Below, piece by piece: positions 9,441 to 17,788 of a stretch of DNA of 64,000 nucleotides. Both the position numbers and the translations under genes were made by a program. The first letter of the stretch is position 1, and every line of letters starts with the position of its first letter. The notes under the pieces were generated by a model. That model saw only the letters and a list, made by a program, of their open reading frames with translations, made no database searches and was not told the DNA's origin. This stretch comes from JBGPLJ01 sp963826145 (GTDB lineage: Bacteria > Pseudomonadota > Gammaproteobacteria > Steroidobacterales > Steroidobacteraceae). The DNA is taken from contig CAWGVW010000001.1 in NCBI GenBank assembly GCA_963826145.1, positions 1,550,001 to 1,614,000 on the forward strand, in the 5' to 3' direction.

Positions 9441-10543
9441 AGATCACCGACGTCACGCTCACTCTTTTTCGCTGGGAAGGCGTCCCGCCGGTGTCCTACG
9501 GCTCGGACATCGGGATGCCCGGCGGAACGGCGCTCCTCGGCCTCCTTGCGATCACGACGGACGAAGGTCACGTCGGACACGCATTTCACGGCACGTCGTA
9601 TCGCGGCGCCGATATCGATGCGAAGCCTCTCATCGACAATTTCAGGCCGCTGCTCATCGGCCAGAATCCGCTCGAACGCGAACGCATCAACCAGCGGCTC
9701 TGGGGCCGCGGCCGCGGAGCCTCCGTGCGCGCGATCGGCGCGGTCGATGTCGCACTGTGGGATCTCGCAGGCAAGATCGCGGGCCTGCCGATCCATCAAC
9801 TGCTCGGCTCCTATCGGGATCGCCTGCCAGCGTATGCGAGTTCCTCGGCGCTACCGTCGGTGGAAGCCTATTGCGAAGAGGCCCGCCGCTTTCGCTCACT
9901 CGGCTGGCAGGCCTACAAGATTCATCCACCGCAACCCTGGAATCGTGACATCGAAGTCGCCGCGGCCGTGCGCAAAGCCGTCGGTGACGGCTACCCGCTC
10001 ATGTTCGACGCCATCTGGAGCTATGACTACCCGACGGCGCTGCGCGTCGGCCGGGCGCTCGAGGATCTCGCTTTCCATTGGTACGAAGACCCGCTCGCCG
10101 AGTGGAACATCCACGGTTACGTGAAACTGAAGCACCAGCTCGGCATTCCGCTGATGGCGACGGAGCTGCCCTTCGGCGGACTCGATCAATATGCGCCATG
10201 GCTCCTCGCACAGGCGACCGATTACCTGCGCGGCGACGTCTGCTTCAAGGGCGGCATCACGACCTGCGTGAAAGCTGCGCATCTCGCTGAAGCCTTCGGC
10301 ATGAATTTCGAGATCCACCACGGCAGCAATTCGCTCAACAACGTGGCGAACCTGCACATCGCGATGGCGATCCGCAACTGCGAATACTTCGAGGTGCTGC
10401 TGCCTGACGCCGCGAACAAGTACGGCCTCATCGAGGACATCGAGGTCGACCGCCAGGGCTTCGTTCACGCACCGATGGATCCCGGCCTCGGCGTCGCCAT
10501 CGATTTCGACCGCATCGAAAGAACCAAGACCACTGTGCTTTAG
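9437..10543 (+). CDS. Enolase-superfamily enzyme, mandelate racemase subgroup
   Basis: A 368-aa member of the mandelate racemase/muconate lactonizing enzyme group, which abstracts a proton alpha to a carboxylate held by Mg2+. The N-terminal capping domain covers about 1-125. Barrel residues are visible: K161 (YKIHPP) on strand two, Mg2+ ligands D191, E217 (YEDPL) and E243 (ATELPFGG), then D267 and the H294/H295 pair (HHGSNS) forming the His-Asp dyad. This pattern fits the racemase or sugar-acid dehydratase subtype rather than the muconate type. It is coupled to the AAHS transporter by ATGA and preceded by GAAGGGCGG. Exact reaction unknown; mandelate itself is only one option. Confidence 0.87.
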   Translation: MKITDVTLTLFRWEGVPPVSYGSDIGMPGGTALLGLLAITTDEGHVGHAFHGTSYRGADIDAKPLIDNFRPLLIGQNPLERERINQRLWGRGRGASVRAIGAVDVALWDLAGKIAGLPIHQLLGSYRDRLPAYASSSALPSVEAYCEEARRFRSLGWQAYKIHPPQPWNRDIEVAAAVRKAVGDGYPLMFDAIWSYDYPTALRVGRALEDLAFHWYEDPLAEWNIHGYVKLKHQLGIPLMATELPFGGLDQYAPWLLAQATDYLRGDVCFKGGITTCVKAAHLAEAFGMNFEIHHGSNSLNNVANLHIAMAIRNCEYFEVLLPDAANKYGLIEDIEVDRQGFVHAPMDPGLGVAIDFDRIERTKTTVL

Positions 10544-10560
10544 CTAGAGGAGTAAGGACC

Positions 10561-11103
10561 ATGGCTCAGACCTGTTTCGGCCAGCCGGACGACGGCATCA
10601 TGCAGATGGCCTACGTCGTGAAGGATATCCACCAGGCGATCGATCACTGGGTGACCAAGCTGCACGTGGGCCCGTGGTTCCTCATCGATCATTTCACGGG
10701 TATTGATCCGAAATACCGTGGCGCCGAATCGAAAGCGGACGTCGCGCTCGCGATGTCGTTCGCGGGTCACATGAACATCGAGCTCATCGCCCCGAACAAC
10801 GATGCGCCGTCGGTCTACAAGGAGTTGATCGACCGCCGTGGCTACGGCTTTCACCACTGGGGGCTCGCGACGCGCCATTTCGAACGCGATCTTGCGAAGT
10901 ATCGCGCGGCCGGCCATGAAGCGGCGTTCGTCTGCGGGGTGCCGAGCGGCGGCCACGTCGCCTACATGGACACAACGAAGGAGCTGCCCGGCTTCGTCGA
11001 GCTCATCGAGATCGGCGGCGATGCGTTCGACGCGATCTTCAGCCGTTTCTACCGCGAAAGTATCGCCTGGGATGGCAAGGATCCCGTGCGCTCGTTCATC
11101 TAG
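10561..11103 (+). CDS. VOC-family (glyoxalase/dioxygenase-like) protein
   Basis: A 180-aa vicinal oxygen chelate protein with two beta-alpha-beta-beta-beta modules, starting MQMAYVVKDIHQAIDHW and followed by GYGFHHWGLATR. Histidines in HHWG and the glutamate in FVELIEIG fall where metal ligands usually lie. Relatives include glyoxalase I, methylmalonyl-CoA epimerase-like and extradiol dioxygenase-like enzymes, so the reaction is open. The ribosome binding site is strong (AGAGGAGTAAGG just before the ATG). It follows the enolase-superfamily gene by 17 bp and closes the operon that began with the carboxyltransferase. A convergent DoxX gene ends seven bases away. Confidence 0.82.
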   Translation: MAQTCFGQPDDGIMQMAYVVKDIHQAIDHWVTKLHVGPWFLIDHFTGIDPKYRGAESKADVALAMSFAGHMNIELIAPNNDAPSVYKELIDRRGYGFHHWGLATRHFERDLAKYRAAGHEAAFVCGVPSGGHVAYMDTTKELPGFVELIEIGGDAFDAIFSRFYRESIAWDGKDPVRSFI

Positions 11104-11109
11104 CGGCGC

Positions 11110-11592
11110 TCAGCCAGCCGACGCGCCGCGGCGGCCGCCGAATGAGCGCTGCAGGATATAGTCGACCGAAAGGGCCCCAGGCCCGGCGATCGCGAGCCAG
11201 AAGAAGATCGCGAAATAGAGCGTCTCTTCGAGACCGAGGAGATCGTCAAACGTATTCACGCTCTCCCACTGCGCCGACTTGATCGCGACGAGCATCACGA
11301 CGGCGAGCGCGCCGGCGGAGATGCGCGTGAGAAAGCCGAGCAGCAGGAAGAGCCCACCGAAGAACTCGACGCCCGCCACGAAGGGCGCCAGAACGTCCGG
11401 GAACGGGATCCCCCAGCTGTCGCGGAAGTTCTCGATAACGAGCGGCAGATTGTGGAGTTTGCCCCAGCCGGTGAGGACAAAGACCCAGCCGACGACGACA
11501 CGTGCGACGAGCGGAGCGAGCCACGAGAAATAGCGCGACGTGCGCTCCGGCCACGCGATGAACCAGCCGATCAGCGTTCTCATGGGCCGCAT
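11110..11592 (-). CDS. DoxX family membrane protein
   Basis: A 160-aa inner-membrane protein with four predicted helices, of the DoxX/SURF4-like family. ARVVVGWVFVLTGWGKL is the first helix with the family's Gly-Lys end. FVAGVEFFGGLFLLLGFLTR is the second. Members are linked to redox or sulfur chemistry in a few organisms, but most have no proven role. The 11592 start is used; a second ATG lies three codons later and cannot be excluded. It is downstream of the TonB receptor on the same strand, separated by a strong hairpin, and converges on the VOC gene. Confidence 0.82.
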   Translation of the reverse strand: MRPMRTLIGWFIAWPERTSRYFSWLAPLVARVVVGWVFVLTGWGKLHNLPLVIENFRDSWGIPFPDVLAPFVAGVEFFGGLFLLLGFLTRISAGALAVVMLVAIKSAQWESVNTFDDLLGLEETLYFAIFFWLAIAGPGALSVDYILQRSFGGRRGASAG

Positions 11593-11626
11593 CTTAGCCA
11601 GTTCACAGGGCGGGCGTCATCTCCAG

Positions 11627-11662
11627 GCCCGGGCGCAGACCGAAGGAGGTCTCCGCCCGGGC
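11627..11662 (-). terminator. GC-rich hairpin after the TonB receptor gene
   Basis: GCCCGGGCG at 11627-11635 pairs with CGCCCGGGC at 11654-11662, and AGACC at 11637-11641 pairs with GGTCT at 11648-11652, leaving a six-base loop and one C-C mismatch. It lies 27 bp after the receptor stop and 35 bp before the DoxX start. There is no T-run, so it may act as an mRNA-stabilising hairpin or a Rho-linked stop rather than a classical terminator. Confidence 0.55.
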
Positions 11663-11688
11663 TGTCATCGCCGGACTTGCAACGTTTT

Positions 11689-14250
11689 CTAGAAGTGCAG
11701 GCGCCCCTCGATCGCCCAGCGCAGCTCCCCTTCGTTAGGCACGCAATAGAAGGAACCCGAGACACCGCGCAGGTCCTGGATTTCTACGCAGTACTTCTCG
11801 CCCGTCAGGTTCTCGCCATAGATCGCAAGCTCGTATTGACGGCTCGCACCGAAGGCAAGACTCGCACGCGCGTTCACCTCCGAGCGCGAGGTGTACTCAT
11901 CGATTGGCACCTGCGGGCTGAACTTGACCTTCGAGGACGTCTGGTAACGATAGTCGGCAGCCAGGTTGAGACGGCTCTCCCCGAAATCGAAGCTGCGCTC
12001 GATGGAGAAAGTGCCGCTGAATTCCGGGGAGAGCGGCAGTTCGTGGCCCTTCTGGAAGTCGCCGTGCCCGGGCGTACCCTGCGGCACGTCGAAGTCGATG
12101 CCCGTCACGTCGGTGAGTTCCGTGTGCAGGAACCCGAGATTCGCCGACAGGAGCCAGCGGTCGGCGGGCACCCAGCTCGACTCGAGCTCGGCGCCGTAGA
12201 TCTGCGACTCCGGCAGGTTGAAGAACTCAGGACCGTTCACGCCCACGTTGAACACCTGCTGGTCCTTCCAGATGTTGTAGAAGATCGCGCCGTTCAGGAT
12301 CAGGGAGCGATCGAGCAGCGTCGACTTGAAGCCGACCTCGAACGCGTCGAGCGTTTCGGGGTCGAGCGCGCGCTGCGGGAACGGCGTGTCGTTCGTGTGC
12401 AGGAATTCGAGATCGAATTTGCCGGACTTGAAGCCGCGCGAGTAGCCGCCGTAGATCATCACCACGTCGTTGACGTGATACTGCAGATTGATCTTGCCGC
12501 CAACTTCACCGTTCTTCAGGTTCTCACGCGTCGTCTCCGTGTCGGCACAGTGATTGAAGAAGGGCGGTGTCGGCGGAGCCGGCCGCGGGAAGCAGCCGGG
12601 CAGGCCCTGCGACTGCTCGAGGATCACGCTTTCGCCGATGAACACGGAAGGATCCCACGGCGTCGGCTTCAGGTAAGCGCCCGCGTAGACCCAGGGATCC
12701 GCTTTGTCGTCCTCCGTGTAGCGCAAGCCCACCGTGAGATTGAGCTTTTCGGTGAAGCCGAAGTCAACCTGCCCGTAGGCCGAATAGCTCTTGTCCTCGA
12801 GGTGGTGAATGCTGAAGGAGACCGTGTTGCCGTACGGATCCGGAATCACGTCGAAGAGAAAGGGGGGCGTGACGCCTACGGCTGACGGGTGCGCGCCCGG
12901 AAAGCCGTTGTCACCGAAGCGGATGTCCTGCGCCAGCACCGATTTCTCATCGAGGTAGTAAAGGCCTGCGATCCAGCGAAACCTTGCGGTCGCGTCGTTC
13001 GATGCAAGGCGCAACTCCTGCGTGAATTGCTTGTATTCCTGGTCCATGTCGATCACGAGCACATCGTGCGTGACGCCCGGGCTGCCCGCGCCCTGGATGT
13101 TGCCGTCGCCCGTGTTGTCTTCCTCGTAGAAGCCATGCGTCTTGTCGTAGGAGGTGATCGAAGTCAGCGTGGAGCCGCCGAAGTCGTACGCGAATTTCAC
13201 GTAGCCGCCGTCGACCTTGAGGTCACCGCGCTGCGAGCCGCCGTTCCAGACGTCCTGCCAGCGCGTCGTCAGTCGGTCGAAGTTCTCGATGTTGACCGCC
13301 GGAGCACCGCCTACCGTGTTGAGTACGCCGTGCTCCCAGTCGATGTTGCCGGTGAACGGCAGCAGGTCGTTGATACGCAGCACCGGATTCGTGGCGCTGA
13401 TCGGTGCAAGTGCGCCCGCCATCTTCTGCGGCTGCGCTTCACCGTCCGAGGTTGCCGTGTGATAGCTCGCCGTTAGCCGCATCGCATCGTTCGGCTCCCA
13501 CACGAACGTCCCGCGGAGCGAATGCCGGTCCTCGTCGCCGTAGGTCTTGTCGTTGGTGTCGAGGTTGTGCCAGATGCCGTCGCGCGTGTGATAAATGCCC
13601 GCGAGGCGCAGGGCCGCCGTCGAGCCCAGCGGGAAGGAGACCGCTCCTTCGAGCTCGGACAGATTGTGGGCGCCGGCGGTATAGGAGACATCCCCGTCGA
13701 TCTTGTCGGCGCCAACCTTCGGCATTTTCGATATGTAGTTGACCGCACCACCCGTGGTGTTTCGGCCGAAGAGGCTGTTTTGCGGACCGCGCAGCACCTC
13801 GACGCGCTCCATGTCGAAGAGCCCGAGCGTCGACATGTACGAGGAGTTCATCGTGACCTCGTCCATGTAAGTGCCCACGGACGACGGCGCGTTGCCAAAG
13901 AATTCGTTGGTGCCGACGCCGCGGATCACGATGTGCTGGCTGAGCGAATTCTGCACCACGACGTTGAGGTTCGGCGCGAGCTTCACGATGTCGGTGATCT
14001 CGTTGACGCCCGCGTTCCTCAACTGATCGCCCGTGTAGGCCTGCATCGTGATCGGCACGTCCTGCACGTTTTCCGCGCGCTTCTGCGCCGTGACGACGAT
14101 TTCGAAGATCTCGCCTTCGTTGCGCGCACCGCTCTGCGACGGCTCGTCCGCCGCCTGGATCGTGCCGGCGGTCAACACGCAGCCTGCGAACATCAGGGCG
14201 AGCGCGCGTGCCATCGCACGCACCGGGTCAAGTCGTGAATCGCTCTTCAT
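11689..14250 (-). CDS. TonB-dependent outer-membrane receptor
   Basis: An 853-aa TonB-dependent receptor that would take up a substrate across the outer membrane using TonB/ExbBD energy. A signal peptide (about 1-34) is followed by a TonB-box-like IFEIVVTAQKRAENVQDVPI segment, the plug domain (about 45-165) with the NSLFGRNTTGGAVN element, and a 22-strand barrel ending in the expected aromatic residue (GRLHF). This plug type is common in receptors for aromatic or polycyclic nutrients in Sphingomonads and Steroidobacter relatives. The ATG at 14250 is chosen because AAAGGGGGA stands directly upstream; the open frame upstream belongs to the ThDP enzyme. Only 35 bp separate it from that gene, so the two are probably cotranscribed. 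Confidence 0.92.
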   Translation of the reverse strand: MKSDSRLDPVRAMARALALMFAGCVLTAGTIQAADEPSQSGARNEGEIFEIVVTAQKRAENVQDVPITMQAYTGDQLRNAGVNEITDIVKLAPNLNVVVQNSLSQHIVIRGVGTNEFFGNAPSSVGTYMDEVTMNSSYMSTLGLFDMERVEVLRGPQNSLFGRNTTGGAVNYISKMPKVGADKIDGDVSYTAGAHNLSELEGAVSFPLGSTAALRLAGIYHTRDGIWHNLDTNDKTYGDEDRHSLRGTFVWEPNDAMRLTASYHTATSDGEAQPQKMAGALAPISATNPVLRINDLLPFTGNIDWEHGVLNTVGGAPAVNIENFDRLTTRWQDVWNGGSQRGDLKVDGGYVKFAYDFGGSTLTSITSYDKTHGFYEEDNTGDGNIQGAGSPGVTHDVLVIDMDQEYKQFTQELRLASNDATARFRWIAGLYYLDEKSVLAQDIRFGDNGFPGAHPSAVGVTPPFLFDVIPDPYGNTVSFSIHHLEDKSYSAYGQVDFGFTEKLNLTVGLRYTEDDKADPWVYAGAYLKPTPWDPSVFIGESVILEQSQGLPGCFPRPAPPTPPFFNHCADTETTRENLKNGEVGGKINLQYHVNDVVMIYGGYSRGFKSGKFDLEFLHTNDTPFPQRALDPETLDAFEVGFKSTLLDRSLILNGAIFYNIWKDQQVFNVGVNGPEFFNLPESQIYGAELESSWVPADRWLLSANLGFLHTELTDVTGIDFDVPQGTPGHGDFQKGHELPLSPEFSGTFSIERSFDFGESRLNLAADYRYQTSSKVKFSPQVPIDEYTSRSEVNARASLAFGASRQYELAIYGENLTGEKYCVEIQDLRGVSGSFYCVPNEGELRWAIEGRLHF

Positions 14251-14285
14251 TGTCGTTCCCCCTTTGTAGCTCGATTCGGACCGAA

Positions 14286-15917
14286 TCAGGCACTCATTCC
14301 TCCGTCGACGACCACCTCGATAAGGATCGATTCGCGGAACTGGAAAGGCTTCGGCAAGCACAGCTGCGAGATCGACCGGCCGCTCGACGCGAATTGCGCG
14401 CACGCCTTGCGCGGTGGCAAGGCCGCAGAAATCGAGCTGCGGGTAGCTCCGTGCCCGGCAGATGCGCAAGATCGAAGCGACGGCCGAACTCGTGCAGCGC
14501 TTCGTAGCGGCCGTTCTTGACGATGATGAAAGCGATCTTCAGCCCGAGCTGCGCCGCCGACCAGAGTCCCTGGATCGAGTACATGCTCGAGCCGTCGCCA
14601 AGGTACGCGATGACTTTCGCGTCCGGGCGACCGAGCGCAACACCGACGGCCGCGGGCAAACCGTGGCCGAGTCCGCCGCTCGCGCAGGTATAGAAGCCAT
14701 CGGAATCCGGTGATCGGCAGGTAGTCGTGCATCGGGCCGCGGCTGCTGGGTGCCTCCTCGACGACGACGCTGCCCTTGGGCCTCAGCGTCGCGATCTGTT
14801 GCAGCAGGTAGCTGTCGGTCAGTTGCGCTTCGTCGAGTCGCGGCGGCCGCTGCACCCGACGCGGTGCGCTGCGTGCAGACGGCGCCGGCTCCGGCAAGTA
14901 GCGCCTGCACGCCGAGCTTCAGGTGCGTGACGATGGAGACACCGACGGGCGTCCAGGCCGCAATCGACGGATTGTCGACGAGCTGGATGAGTTCGGCGCC
15001 CGCCGGAATGTGCGGTCCGACTCCTTCGACGTGATACGTGAATGCCGGTGCGCCAAGAACAAGGATCAGGTCCGCGCCCGCGAGGCTCTGCACGATGCGT
15101 TCCCGATCGGCCGCGAGAAAGCCGGCGAACAGGCGATGGTCTTCCGGAAAACTGTTGCGGCTCGACATCGGGCTCACCCACACCGCCGCCTGGTGACGCT
15201 CGGCGAGCGCGATCGTTTCCGTCCAGGCGTCGTCGCGGGCAACGCCTGCGCCGACGACGATGACGGGGCGACGCGCGCGGGCCAGGACGGCAGCCGCTTG
15301 CATGAGCAAGGCTGCATCGCCGGCGACAGACTGACTGACGGTACGTGTCTCGAGCGGCGCACACAGGCGATCCCAGTCGTCGACGGGAATCGACACGAGC
15401 GTCGGGCCGCGAGGCGCCTGCATCGACGTGTAGTACGCGCGCGCGATCGCTGCCGGCACGTCCTCGGCCCGGGCAGGCTCGACGCTCCACTTCACGTAGG
15501 GTCGTGGGAAGTTCCGCAGCCTGCTGCGAGTATAGGAAGGGCTCGTACGGCAGAATGGCAGCGCGCTTGCTGGCCGGCCGTGATGACGAGCGGCGTCTGA
15601 TTGCGGTATGCCGTGAAGATGTTGCCAAGCGCGTGGCCGACGCCCACCGCGGAATGCAGATTGACGAGCGCCGCGTTGCGGGTCGCCTGCGCGAAGCCGT
15701 CCGCCATGCCTACGCAGAGCGATTCCTGGAGCCCCAGCACGTAGCGGAAATCGGCGGGAAAGTCCCGGAACATCGGCAGTTCCGTCGAACCGGGGTTGCC
15801 GAAGACAGTAGTCAGCCGGAAAGCGCGAAAGAGAGCGAAAACGGCTTCGCGAACGGTGACTTGCGTGGCGGAGCCTGCCTCGCGGCCAGACGACGGAGAG
15901 ACCGCCTCATCGCCCAT
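14286..15917 (-). CDS. Benzoylformate decarboxylase-like ThDP enzyme, frame broken by six insertions
   Basis: A thiamine-diphosphate 2-oxo-acid decarboxylase closest by eye to benzoylformate decarboxylase. The start VFGNPGSTELPMFRDFP and the LQESLCVGMADGFAQA segment (with the catalytic Glu) match that family closely. The ThDP/Mg motif LGDGSSMYSIQG followed by KNGRYEAL lies near 14520-14610. The frame moves six times, each by one extra base: near 15560, 15505, 14896, 14704, 14444 and 14336. Removing those bases gives continuous consensus, for example ITGSDGFYTCASGGLG at 14704 and VREIEV-type ending VRESILIEVVVDGG at 14336. It is divergent from a LysR gene and upstream of the TonB receptor. I read it as one intact gene with sequence errors. 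Confidence 0.85.
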
Positions 15918-15976
15918 CGCGCACCCCTGATCAGCGGACCGGCAGCGACAATCCTCCTAATTGCGATGCCTGACTA

Positions 15977-15993
15977 TTGCCAATTCGCGGCAA
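15977..15993. promoter_or_regulatory. Candidate LysR operator dyad
   Basis: TTGCC at 15977-15981 and GGCAA at 15989-15993 form a dyad with a seven-base spacer in the 93-bp gap between the divergent LysR gene and the ThDP enzyme gene. LysR regulators commonly bind such interrupted dyads in shared promoters, although the spacing is not the canonical T-N11-A. Confidence 0.4.
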
Positions 15994-16010
15994 AGTCATA
16001 ACATTTCGCT

Positions 16011-16910
16011 ATGGCTCTCGATCCCCGTCAGCTGCGCGCTTTTCTTGCCATTGTCGAGGCCGGGAGCCTCGGACTCGCGGCGGAAGCCCTGCACGTTACC
16101 CAACCCGCATTGAGCCGCACGGTGCGGCGGCTCGAACTGCAGCTCGGAGTACCGCTCTTCGAGCGCCGCACCACCGGCATGGAACTCACGAGCTTCGGGC
16201 ATGCGCTGCTGCCTCACGCTACGGTCCTGAGCGAAGAGGGCGCACGAGCGATCGAGCAGATCAACGCATTACGGGGCCTCGGTCAGGGCACGATCCGCAT
16301 CGGCGCGGTCGCGAGCGCGGCGATCATGGTGCTGCCCGCCGTGCTCGACCGGATTCTCACGGAGTGGCCGAACCTGCAGGTGCAGATTACCGAGGCGGTC
16401 GAAGACATCCTTGCGGTCGCGCTCACCAACAATGCGATCGACGTCGTAATCTCCGGGCCCATCGCCGAGAGCCCGGACATCGTGCAGGCGGGCGAGCACA
16501 AGTTCACGGATCGCTACTCCGTGATCTCCGCAGCCAATCACCCCTTGCAGGAGCGGACGGGGCTCACGATGCAGGATCTCATCCACGAACGCTGGGTGAT
16601 GCCCTCGGAAGAAGCGGAGCCTCGCAAGCAGTTCAACGCGCTGACCGCGAAGCTCGGCGTCGCGCCGCCGCGGGTTGCCGTCGAAACGCGCTACCCGGCC
16701 GTCATCAAGTCGCTGGTCGCACGCACCAGGTTTCTCGGCTGGCTGCCGCAACCGCTGTTCCTCGCGGAGGAATCGGCGGGGCTCATCCGCAAGCTCGCGG
16801 TCAAGGACATGGACATTCAGCGACGCTTCTTCGTCTTTCGCCGCCGCCGCAGTTCCACGCCGCCGCCTGTCCAGAAATTTCTCGAGGCGCTGTGTAACAT
16901 CCAGCCGTAA
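16011..16910 (+). CDS. LysR family transcriptional regulator
   Basis: A 299-aa LysR-type regulator. The winged HTH covers about residues 1-60 (LRAFLAIVEAGSLGLAAEAL, then VTQPALSRTVRRLE), and the effector-binding domain covers about 90-295, where RIGAVASAAIMVLPAVL starts its first lobe. It is transcribed away from the ThDP decarboxylase gene, the usual arrangement when a LysR protein controls its neighbour, with a candidate dyad in between. The likely ligand is the substrate or an intermediate of the decarboxylase pathway. The ATG at 16011 gives a standard family N-terminus. Its end lies three bases from the convergent VanZ gene. Confidence 0.92.
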   Translation: MALDPRQLRAFLAIVEAGSLGLAAEALHVTQPALSRTVRRLELQLGVPLFERRTTGMELTSFGHALLPHATVLSEEGARAIEQINALRGLGQGTIRIGAVASAAIMVLPAVLDRILTEWPNLQVQITEAVEDILAVALTNNAIDVVISGPIAESPDIVQAGEHKFTDRYSVISAANHPLQERTGLTMQDLIHERWVMPSEEAEPRKQFNALTAKLGVAPPRVAVETRYPAVIKSLVARTRFLGWLPQPLFLAEESAGLIRKLAVKDMDIQRRFFVFRRRRSSTPPPVQKFLEALCNIQP

Positions 16911-16913
16911 GCG

Positions 16914-17276
16914 TCAGTCGGCGTAGAAACTCCGCCAGCGCACGAGCGCCATCGGCGCAAGCACCGCCACAATAGCGATCGTATCCGTGACCCAGTCGCG
17001 CCAGTCCGCGTCACGATGCACGAGCGGCGTCGCCTGGACCACCTCGATCAGCGCGCCGAAGACCGACAGCGCTCCTCCAATGACGAATGGCCTCTGCCGC
17101 GGGAACGCGGCGACACCGAGGAGCGTCAACGAGTAGAACGCGAGGAAGTGGCTCGCCTTGTCCCACGGGATAATATCGATCATCTGAGCAGGCGGAGTCA
17201 CGGCGCCGACGATCGTGACGAGCACTGCGCCCCAGAAGCCGATCTGTGCAAGATTTCGGAGCATGGTCGCTTTCAT
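16914..17276 (-). CDS. VanZ family membrane protein
   Basis: A 120-aa membrane protein with four predicted helices. DKASHFLAFYSLTLLGVAAFP and the C-terminal DADWRDWVTDTIAI carry the conserved His, Asp and Trp positions of small VanZ-like proteins. VanZ of enterococci gives low-level teicoplanin resistance, but these short proteobacterial members have no established job and should not be read as resistance genes. The ATG at 17276 is used; an alternative ATG lies four codons downstream. It is convergent with the LysR gene. Confidence 0.78.
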   Translation of the reverse strand: MKATMLRNLAQIGFWGAVLVTIVGAVTPPAQMIDIIPWDKASHFLAFYSLTLLGVAAFPRQRPFVIGGALSVFGALIEVVQATPLVHRDADWRDWVTDTIAIVAVLAPMALVRWRSFYAD

Positions 17277-17295
17277 GGTCGCGCAAGATTACAGG

Positions 17296-17311
17296 ACGCG
17301 CGCGCGCGCGT
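17296..17311. repeat. Alternating CG run
   Basis: Sixteen bases of strictly alternating purine-pyrimidine (ACG followed by CG repeats, ending CGT) lie upstream of the VanZ gene. Such runs can adopt Z-DNA and are prone to slippage. No function is claimed. Confidence 0.6.
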
Positions 17312-17432
17312 CGTGACCGTAGGCGCACTCCCACAAGAATTCACGGTCGGCCTCGCATGGTTCCCCGCTGCCGCGAGTGCCACTCTGGCGCGCAGCGCCC
17401 GCCCTAACGGGCCGGCGCACTGGAGAAACGCA

Positions 17433-17760
17433 ATGAAGCCCGCAATTCTTTCGATCCTCGGCCTCGGACTAATTCTCGGCGCGCGCGGTTGACCGCAACC
17501 GCGTCGTCGTCTGGACGACGCCCGACGATGCCTATCTCCTCACGGTCGAGCGCGACTGTCAGGATTTGACGAAGGTAAACAAGCTCCGCCTGACGTCCTC
17601 ACGCGAGGGCTTCGACCGCGCGTACGACTACATGGACATCGGCGGCGATCATTGTCGCATCACCGATATTCGTCACGTTGACTATGCACAGATGAAGCGC
17701 GATGCCGCCGGTGATTGGCGGCCGAACGACAACTACGCGCAGACCGGCTACCGCAACTAG
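17433..17760 (+). CDS. Small exported DUF6491-like protein, one frameshift
   Basis: A short protein (about 108 aa after correction) with a hydrophobic N-terminus (MKPAILSILGLGLILGA). The following domain has two cysteines (ERDCQDL and GDHCRITDI), a layout resembling DUF6491 proteins of Gammaproteobacteria, whose function is unknown. The signal part and the domain lie in different frames, joined at 17487/17488 where a doubled G adds one base; removing it gives ILGARVDRNRVVVW. As written, translation from 17433 stops after 19 residues. It converges on the S9 peptidase gene. The family call is by pattern only. Confidence 0.55.
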
Positions 17761-17788
17761 CGGCTGGCAGCCGCACAGCGGCCGATTG

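Noticed and set aside
11452..12885. Long open plus-strand frame opposite the TonB receptor gene
   Set aside because: GC-rich antisense shadow: Arg/Val/Glu-rich, no family motifs, no ribosome binding site, and the opposite strand encodes a clear receptor. The same holds for 30181-31662, 42721-43818 and 53371-55260.
14286..15917. True pseudogene status of the ThDP decarboxylase
   Set aside because: All six shifts are single extra bases whose removal restores consensus, with no stop or missing motif. Decay would also leave substitutions. Kept as a probable sequence artefact, to be confirmed by reads.
9437..15917. Naming the racemase and decarboxylase mdlA and mdlC
   Set aside because: Superfamily membership does not fix the substrate, and the other mandelate genes are not present.
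16914..17276. VanZ as an antibiotic resistance gene, and the MBL-fold gene at 33379 as a beta-lactamase
   Set aside because: Both families are broad. Nothing in sequence or context points to resistance.
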